A DNA stretch of 5,653 bases from an uncultured Clostridia bacterium (lineage in GTDB: Bacteria > Bacillota > Clostridia > Christensenellales > UBA1242): the NCBI GenBank assembly GCA_937900575.1, contig CALCEI010000032.1:1-5653 (forward strand). The letters run 5' to 3'. Position numbers and translations under genes: made by a program. The notes under the pieces were generated by a model. The model was not told where the DNA came from. It worked only from the letters and a program-made list of their open reading frames with translations, and ran no database searches. How positions within the stretch are numbered: position 1 is the stretch's first letter; each line of letters opens with the position of its first letter. Shown here piece after piece: positions 1 to 3,915 of this stretch.

Positions 1-924
1 GCAAAATTAAATTTTATTTTTGCGTGTTTAAGATGTGGATTTAATATTTATGATGTACACCCAGAAATTCAAGATACAAGCGTTTCAACACGTGTTACAA
101 GGATTAACAGAGCAAGGCTTAGCCTTCTTGTAACTTTTGCTTATAATGCTGCCGGCAATGGAACATCTTTTAATTCTGCACGTGGCATTGAAGTTTATTA
201 TAGTCCATATAATTCGTTTGCAACCAGAAGTAGAAATTTAAGCGAACGTGTTTATGAAAATGTTGTAAACTTTACCAACAGACCTGGACGTTTTGTTGGC
301 ACACTTTCGGTTGGAGTTTTATCCAACGTAAACTGTCCTTCCACCTTAATTGAAGCAGGTTATATGACAAACAGGGAAGAAGCAAAATTAATGCTTAACC
401 CAATTTTTGTAAACAATGTTGGCGAAGGTGCATGTGCCGGAGTTTGCGCTTATTTAGGCGTAAATTATGTTGCTCGTGAACTGCAGAATTACCCTATTTT
501 AAAGGCATCTAGCAGGGGTAATGATGTAAAACTTTTGCAGTACTTGTTAAACCAATATGGCTACAATTTAACCACAGACGGTAGTTTTGGAAACAACACA
601 TTGAATGCTGTAAAAAGTTTCCAACGCAACAATGGTCTCACGGTTGATGGCATTGTGGGACGCAACACTTGGAATGCTCTTTTAAACATAAATCCAAGTG
701 CCGTAACACTAAGACAAGGGGACATGAAAAGCGCGGTTTTGTTTTTGCAAAGATTATTGCTTTCTTACCTTTATCCAATAACAAATTTAGATGGGATTTT
801 TGGTGCTGAAACGTTAAATGCTGTAAAAGAATTTCAAACGGAAAACGGATTAACTGTAGACGGTATTGTTGGGCCAAGAACATGGAACACACTTTTAAAT
901 AGTCAAGGGAGAAATATTAATTAA
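1..924 (+). CDS. N-acetylmuramoyl-L-alanine amidase (Amidase_3 type) with two C-terminal PG_binding_1 repeats, 5'-truncated by window
   Basis: Frame 1 is open from the first base to the TAA at 922-924 (307 codons), so the ATG at 364 is internal and the true start lies upstream. Codons about 1-160 match the C-terminal half of an Amidase_3 domain: INRAR (codons 36-40), a degenerate form of the family's SIHxNA block (VTFAYNA, codons 44-50), RGIEVYYS, then the catalytic-glutamate block STLIEAGYMTN with the Glu at codon 118. The DPGHGG-type first metal motif and the Glu metal ligand would lie before the window. Codon 47 is Ala where the family has a zinc-ligand His, so activity is uncertain. Two PG_binding_1 repeats follow (about codons 167-229 and 233-301), each ending in GLTVDGIVG plus TWNxLLN. 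Such enzymes cut the MurNAc-L-Ala amide bond in peptidoglycan, and the repeats anchor them to wall or cortex. The spore genes next door suggest, but do not prove, a sporulation or germination role. No promoter is visible. Confidence 0.85.
   Translation, partial: AKLNFIFACLRCGFNIYDVHPEIQDTSVSTRVTRINRARLSLLVTFAYNAAGNGTSFNSARGIEVYYSPYNSFATRSRNLSERVYENVVNFTNRPGRFVGTLSVGVLSNVNCPSTLIEAGYMTNREEAKLMLNPIFVNNVGEGACAGVCAYLGVNYVARELQNYPILKASSRGNDVKLLQYLLNQYGYNLTTDGSFGNNTLNAVKSFQRNNGLTVDGIVGRNTWNALLNINPSAVTLRQGDMKSAVLFLQRLLLSYLYPITNLDGIFGAETLNAVKEFQTENGLTVDGIVGPRTWNTLLNSQGRNIN
499..903 (+). repeat. Tandem PG_binding_1 domain repeat within the amidase gene
   Basis: Two consecutive repeats of about 63-69 codons (499-687 and 697-903) encode peptidoglycan-binding modules. 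Both carry a DG-x-FG-x-x-TLNAVK-x-FQ core and end in GLTVDGIVG followed by TWN-x-LLN. The protein motifs are almost identical while the DNA differs at many third positions (for example 634-660 against 847-873), so the duplication is old and kept by selection on protein. A third relative of this module is in the SleB protein downstream. Confidence 0.85.
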
Positions 925-950
925 AAATATTACAAAAATAAATAAAAATT

Positions 951-982
951 CGCAAAAAATATTATTTTTTTGCGTTTTTTTT
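951..982 (+). terminator. Rho-independent terminator after the amidase gene
   Basis: A 9-bp stem pairs 951-959 (cgcaaaaaa) with 966-974 (ttttttgcg) around a 6-base loop and is followed directly by eight T residues (975-982). The flank on the other side is A-rich (945-948), so it may also work in reverse, although no convergent gene is present. It separates the amidase transcript from spoIIR. Confidence 0.8.
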
Positions 983-1007
983 GAAAATAATTTCCAAGAA
1001 TTAAAAT

Positions 1008-1532
1008 ATGAAAAAATATTTTTTAATAATTATTATTTTATTTTTTGCAATATTTTCTGTTGCATTATTTTTGCCCGAACAAAAAGGATATGATTACTTA
1101 AGAATACATATAAGGGCAAATAGCAATCTTACAGTTGACCAAAATGTCAAATATCAAATTAAAGATGAACTTGTTAAATATTTATCTCCATATTTTGCCG
1201 ACGTAACGTCAAAGGGTCAAGCAGTTGACATTGTGGAAAAGTTAAAGACCAGCATGGAAGCAATTTCAAACAAAAAATTGCAAGAAAACAACTTAAATTA
1301 TTCTGCGCATATTAAAATTGATAACGAATATTTCCCAACACGTACCTACAATAACATAACTCTGGAAGCCGGCTATTACGACGCAGTTATTGTGGAACTT
1401 GGCGAAGCCGTTGGCGACAATTGGTGGTGTATTATGTACCCACCATTGTGTTTTGTGAATAAAAATGAAAATGCAATACAAATTAAATATAAATCTAAAA
1501 TTGTTGAATGGATTAAAAATCTGTTTGATTAG
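1008..1532 (+). CDS. spoIIR: Stage II sporulation protein R
   Basis: 174 residues. SpoIIR is made in the forespore, crosses into the intermembrane space and activates the mother-cell protease SpoIIGA, which processes pro-SigE. Residues 4-22 form one hydrophobic segment serving as signal or anchor. Family motifs follow: LRIHIRANSN (31-40), FPTRTYNN (109-116), AGYYDAVIVELGE (121-133) and GDNWWCIMYPPLCFVN (136-151), with the paired cysteines C141 and C148. The protein stops soon after this block, shorter than the Bacillus subtilis homologue (about 220 residues), so the C-terminal tail is reduced. The start is fixed by an in-frame TAA at 1002-1004, just before the ATG. Only a weak purine stretch (997-1000) precedes it, so the ribosome binding site is poor. 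A terminator lies just upstream and no consensus SigA promoter is seen between. SigF control is expected from known biology but I could not find a convincing SigF site. The TAG stop overlaps the sleB ribosome binding site. Confidence 0.95.
   Translation: MKKYFLIIIILFFAIFSVALFLPEQKGYDYLRIHIRANSNLTVDQNVKYQIKDELVKYLSPYFADVTSKGQAVDIVEKLKTSMEAISNKKLQENNLNYSAHIKIDNEYFPTRTYNNITLEAGYYDAVIVELGEAVGDNWWCIMYPPLCFVNKNENAIQIKYKSKIVEWIKNLFD
1457..1485 (+). promoter_or_regulatory. Candidate SigG-type promoter for sleB-ypeB inside spoIIR
   Basis: GAATA at 1457-1461 fits a SigG -35 (GHATR). After 17 bases, CAAATTA at 1479-1485 fits the -10 (CATWHTA) at six of seven positions. Transcription would begin near 1492, about 50 bases before the sleB ATG. 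SigG control of sleB-ypeB is known in Bacillus. The sequence is AT-rich, so a chance match is possible. Confidence 0.35.
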
Positions 1533-1538
1533 GTGGAG
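1531..1538 (+). promoter_or_regulatory. Ribosome binding site of sleB, overlapping the spoIIR stop codon
   Basis: AGGTGGAG lies 3 bases before the ATG at 1542 and contains the last two bases of the spoIIR TAG stop. The in-frame GTG at 1533 lies within this site, so it is unlikely to be the start. The ATG at 1542, beginning MKKILVF, is preferred. Confidence 0.7.
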
Positions 1539-1541
1539 AAA

Positions 1542-2228
1542 ATGAAAAAAATTTTGGTGTTTATGATTACTGTATTTGTGCTTGTTTCTGGGCTTGTTGC
1601 AACCATTGGATTAACCTACAACAAACCAACTTTTTCCAACGCAGAAATAACTTCAGTTTATGCTGCAACTGCAGACATTAAAGAAGTGCAAACCAGACTT
1701 AAAAAATGGGGTTATTACACAGGTGCAGTTGACGGAATTAATGGCCCCAAAACCATTGCTGCAGTTAAGAAATTTCAAAAGAAATATGGATTAACTCAAG
1801 ACGGAATTGTTGGCCCTTTAACTGCTGCAAAAATGGGAATTAATGTAAGCAAATCTCAAAGTTCTTCCACATATAACAGCAACGATAGATATCTTCTTGC
1901 CAAGGTGGTTTATGCCGAAGCACGTGGAGAAAGTTACACAGGACAAGTTGCCATTGCTGCAGTTGTTTTAAACAGGGTTAGAGATAGCAGATTTCCAAAC
2001 ACAGTTTCCGGTGTAATTTATCAACCTTGGGCTTTCACAGCCGTTAATGATGGTCAAATTAATTTGGAGCCAAACAACAAGGCATATCAGGCTGCTGACG
2101 ATGCCCTAAATGGTTGGGACCCAACATACGGTTCAGTTTATTATTATAATCCAAAAACTGCAACAAGTTCATGGATTCGTTCCACAAAATATGTTACCAC
2201 AATTGGCAATCACATCTTTGCTGTTTAA
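1542..2228 (+). CDS. sleB: Spore cortex-lytic enzyme SleB
   Basis: 228 residues from the chosen ATG; a GTG at 1533 in the same frame would add three residues but sits in the ribosome binding site. In known spores SleB is a lytic transglycosylase that breaks down cortex peptidoglycan containing muramic-delta-lactam during germination. Residues 4-24 are a hydrophobic signal segment, with likely cleavage after VYA (41). Residues about 45-99 form one PG_binding_1 module (VQTRLKKWGYY, then GLTQDGIVGP). A short Ser-rich linker (103-113) leads to the Hydrolase_2 (CwlJ/SleB) domain at about 117-227. That domain carries VVYAEARGE, with E126 the predicted catalytic acid, AAVVLNRV (139-146) and the conserved C-terminal YYYNPKTATSSW (200-211). 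The domain order and size match full-length SleB. It begins 9 bases after the spoIIR stop and is followed 12 bases later by ypeB, its usual partner. Forespore expression and export to the inner spore membrane/cortex side are inferred from the family. Confidence 0.95.
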   Translation: MKKILVFMITVFVLVSGLVATIGLTYNKPTFSNAEITSVYAATADIKEVQTRLKKWGYYTGAVDGINGPKTIAAVKKFQKKYGLTQDGIVGPLTAAKMGINVSKSQSSSTYNSNDRYLLAKVVYAEARGESYTGQVAIAAVVLNRVRDSRFPNTVSGVIYQPWAFTAVNDGQINLEPNNKAYQAADDALNGWDPTYGSVYYYNPKTATSSWIRSTKYVTTIGNHIFAV

Positions 2229-2230
2229 TA

Positions 2231-2235
2231 AGGAG
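2231..2235 (+). promoter_or_regulatory. Ribosome binding site of ypeB
   Basis: AGGAG with 5 bases before the ATG, in the 12-base gap after the sleB stop. It is the most canonical ribosome binding site in the spore cluster. Confidence 0.8.
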
Positions 2236-2240
2236 AAATT

Positions 2241-3659
2241 ATGAAAAAACAACAAATTGTAAGTGAAAATTTTGAAAAGAAAGATGATTTAAAGCAAGAT
2301 AAAAATACCAAGCAAAAAAGCAATGCACAAAAGGTTGTCCCTTGGCTTATTATTGCAATTGTTTCGCTTGTTGTTGTGCTTACTTGCGTGCTTATCGCTT
2401 ATTATCAAGTGTATAAATCCGAAAAACAAAACAGTCAAACATTGGAAGGAATTTATGCTTCAAGTTATTTCTCGATGGTTGATAATATCAACAATTTATC
2501 TGTTGATTTGGCAAAGTATTCCACCCTTACAACAAAGCAAGCAAAATTAAGCACTTTGCAAGATATGATGCAGGATTGCAACTATGTTGTAACAGGTTTA
2601 AGTGTGTTGCCGGTTGATGCAGAAAACGTCATGTCGGCAACCAAATTTTTTAATCAGGTGAACGGTGTTTGCGAAGCATATACAAGTGTATTAAATAAGA
2701 ACGAAAATTTAACGCAAGAACAAGAATTATTATTTGATGAAATTGCACTTGTTCTAGGGCAAATTAAAGAAAATTTTAATTACCAAAATTATGGTATGTA
2801 TGATACGGGTTTTAACTTTGTTGACGCAGGAATTTTTACGCAGAGTGGCATGACAGAATTATCCACAAGCATGGGAGATTTAACGTCCGATGCAATTGAT
2901 TATCCAACCATGATTTTTGATGGCCCATTTTCAACAGCACTTGAAACGGCTGTTGTTAAAGGCTTGCCAACAGAAGAAATTTCTGTGGACGAAGCAAAGG
3001 ATTATTTGAACAACATTGTTTACAGAAACAGAAATGCTGAAATTAATTTTAAAGATACAACAGAAGGTGATATTTCAACCTACGATTTTGATGTTGAAAT
3101 TGGCAAGAAAAAATTTGTGGCTCAAGTAAGCAAACGTGGTGGACTTCTTATTACAATTTCCGGTTATGCCGAAGATGGCGATGCAATAATTGGCACAGAG
3201 CAGGCACAGGTTATGGCGCAGACATTTACAAACAACGTCGGCTTTAAAGATATGGTTAGTGTTTGGTGTGAATTACATGGAAATGTTGCTTATATAAATT
3301 TAGCACCAAAAGTTAACGGAGTTATTTATTACCCTGACCTTGTTAAAGTTAAGGTTGATTTAACAAATCAAGAAATAATTGGTTTTGAAGCACTTAATTA
3401 TGCACTGAACCACACAACAAGAAATGGCGAGTTTAATGTTTCGATTGACGATGCAGAAAGTCTACTTGGTTTTGATTACGAAATATTGAATACTGAAAAA
3501 ACAATAATAAGGCTTGATTCTGGCAAAGAAGTTTGTGCTTACGAATTTTTTGTGGATAGAATTGATGGCACTTACTTTTATTATGTTGATGCAAACACAA
3601 AGCAAATTGTTAAAACTTTAAAACTTGTAACAATAAAAAATGTTGAAAAATTAATTTAA
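2241..3659 (+). CDS. ypeB: Germination protein YpeB
   Basis: 472 residues, close to the family's roughly 450. YpeB has no known catalytic role; in Bacillus it and SleB depend on each other for stable deposition in the spore, and it is proteolysed during germination. The N-terminus is a polar, Lys-rich tail (1-31) followed by one transmembrane segment (about 32-54, VVPWLIIAIVSLVVVL...), giving a cytoplasmic tail and a large extracytoplasmic region. Residues about 60-215 look mostly helical. The YpeB signature IDYPTMIFDGPFS ends at residue 231. The C-terminal part has PepSY-like units, with helices such as SVDEAKDYL (248-256), GTEQAQVMAQTF (318-329) and SIDDAESLL (401-409), each followed by beta-strand-like sequence. 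The start is set by AGGAG at 2231-2235, 5 bases upstream of the ATG. Its position right behind sleB is the classic sleB-ypeB pair, and a terminator follows the stop. Confidence 0.95.
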   Translation: MKKQQIVSENFEKKDDLKQDKNTKQKSNAQKVVPWLIIAIVSLVVVLTCVLIAYYQVYKSEKQNSQTLEGIYASSYFSMVDNINNLSVDLAKYSTLTTKQAKLSTLQDMMQDCNYVVTGLSVLPVDAENVMSATKFFNQVNGVCEAYTSVLNKNENLTQEQELLFDEIALVLGQIKENFNYQNYGMYDTGFNFVDAGIFTQSGMTELSTSMGDLTSDAIDYPTMIFDGPFSTALETAVVKGLPTEEISVDEAKDYLNNIVYRNRNAEINFKDTTEGDISTYDFDVEIGKKKFVAQVSKRGGLLITISGYAEDGDAIIGTEQAQVMAQTFTNNVGFKDMVSVWCELHGNVAYINLAPKVNGVIYYPDLVKVKVDLTNQEIIGFEALNYALNHTTRNGEFNVSIDDAESLLGFDYEILNTEKTIIRLDSGKEVCAYEFFVDRIDGTYFYYVDANTKQIVKTLKLVTIKNVEKLI

Positions 3660-3665
3660 ATTATT

Positions 3666-3702
3666 AAATACGCAAAAAATATTAAAAAATTGCGTATTTT
3701 TT
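3666..3702 (+). terminator. Rho-independent terminator after ypeB
   Basis: A 10-bp stem pairs 3666-3675 (aaatacgcaa) with 3690-3699 (ttgcgtattt) around a 14-base A-rich loop, and runs into a T-rich tract from 3697 on. It starts 7 bases after the ypeB stop and closes the spore cluster. Bases 3671-3684 are identical to 951-964 of the first terminator. Confidence 0.75.
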
Positions 3703-3785
3703 ATTTAATTTATTTATTTTTTATTTTTAAATGATTTTATTTTAATTTTTTAACCATTTATTTTTGATTTTATTTCTTGTAAAAT
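3703..3785 (+). other. Gene-free T-rich tract between the spore cluster and the next promoter
   Basis: This stretch is almost only T and A, with T strongly dominating on the + strand, and contains very few G or C. No open frame with a ribosome binding site, RNA gene or clear repeat is visible. It may prolong the terminator's T-run and, being just upstream of the promoter, may act as flexible or curved DNA that helps RNA polymerase binding. That role is inference. Confidence 0.5.
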
Positions 3786-3818
3786 TTTGACAAATTTTGT
3801 TTTTATTTGTTTGTCAAA
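3786..3818 (+). promoter_or_regulatory. 9-bp perfect inverted repeat overlapping the -35 box (possible operator)
   Basis: TTTGACAAA at 3786-3794 and its exact reverse complement TTTGTCAAA at 3810-3818 are separated by 15 bases, giving 24 bases (about two helical turns) from arm to arm. The right arm contains the -35 hexamer of the promoter, so a dimeric regulator bound here would block or alter polymerase access. The left arm also holds a TTGACA hexamer, but it has no matching -10 at normal spacing. Confidence 0.5.
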
Positions 3819-3839
3819 TGTTTTTCCTTGTGGTATAAT
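3811..3839 (+). promoter_or_regulatory. Housekeeping (SigA-type) promoter of the TTG-start surface-protein gene
   Basis: The -35 TTGTCA (3811-3816) and -10 TATAAT (3834-3839) are separated by exactly 17 bases. An extended TG (3831-3832, TGGTATAAT) precedes the -10. Predicted transcription start is near 3846, leaving an untranslated leader of about 70 bases. It is the strongest promoter match in the window. Confidence 0.8.
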
Positions 3840-3840
3840 G

Positions 3841-3891
3841 TAAATAAATATAATTTATTTAGACCAACCATCAATAATATTTTGACGGTTG
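3841..3891 (+). other. Leader region with two potential stem-loops
   Basis: An AT-only 9-bp hairpin pairs 3841-3849 with 3853-3861; it straddles the expected transcription start, so only part would be in the RNA. A second stem pairs 3865-3873 (caaccatca) with 3883-3891 (tgacggttg), eight pairs and one A-C mismatch, around a 9-base loop. It ends 11 bases before the ribosome binding site. There is no T-run after it, so it is not a terminator. It may stabilise the mRNA or bind a factor; I do not recognise a riboswitch class. Confidence 0.4.
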
Positions 3892-3902
3892 CAAAAAATA
3901 AT

Positions 3903-3912
3903 AAGGGGTAGG
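3903..3912 (+). promoter_or_regulatory. Ribosome binding site supporting a TTG start
   Basis: AAGGGGTAGG is purine-rich and sits 3-12 bases before TTG at 3916. An in-frame TGA at 3883-3885 leaves TTG at 3889 or 3916 as the only upstream choices, and only 3916 has this site ahead of it and a signal peptide directly after it. Confidence 0.75.
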
Positions 3913-3915
3913 ATT

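Noticed and set aside
638..892. Minus-strand open frame of 84 codons
   Set aside because: It lies antisense to the PG_binding_1 repeats, matches no family and has no credible ribosome binding site.
364..924. A separate 186-residue gene beginning at ATG 364
   Set aside because: The same frame is open to base 1 and codes for conserved Amidase_3 sequence upstream; ATG 364 falls inside the EAGYMTN block and has no ribosome binding site.
981..1009. TTGAAA (981) with AAATAT (1004) as a promoter for spoIIR
   Set aside because: The -10 would overlap the spoIIR start codon, so a transcript from it could not contain the start.
1293..1481. Minus-strand open frame of 62 codons
   Set aside because: It is antisense to the conserved C-terminal block of SpoIIR; the coding signal belongs to the + strand.
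2323..2550. Leucine-rich + strand frame of 75 codons
   Set aside because: It is a shifted reading of the ypeB transmembrane region, where T-rich codons also give Leu in another frame.
3787..3792. Perfect TTGACA as the -35 of the promoter
   Set aside because: It is 41 bases from the TATAAT, far beyond the usual 16-18; TTGTCA at 3811 has the correct 17-base spacing. The hexamer is better explained as the left arm of the inverted repeat.
3841..3915. Riboswitch in the leader
   Set aside because: The leader is only about 70 bases with one imperfect stem, and none of the conserved sequence cores of known riboswitch classes is visible.
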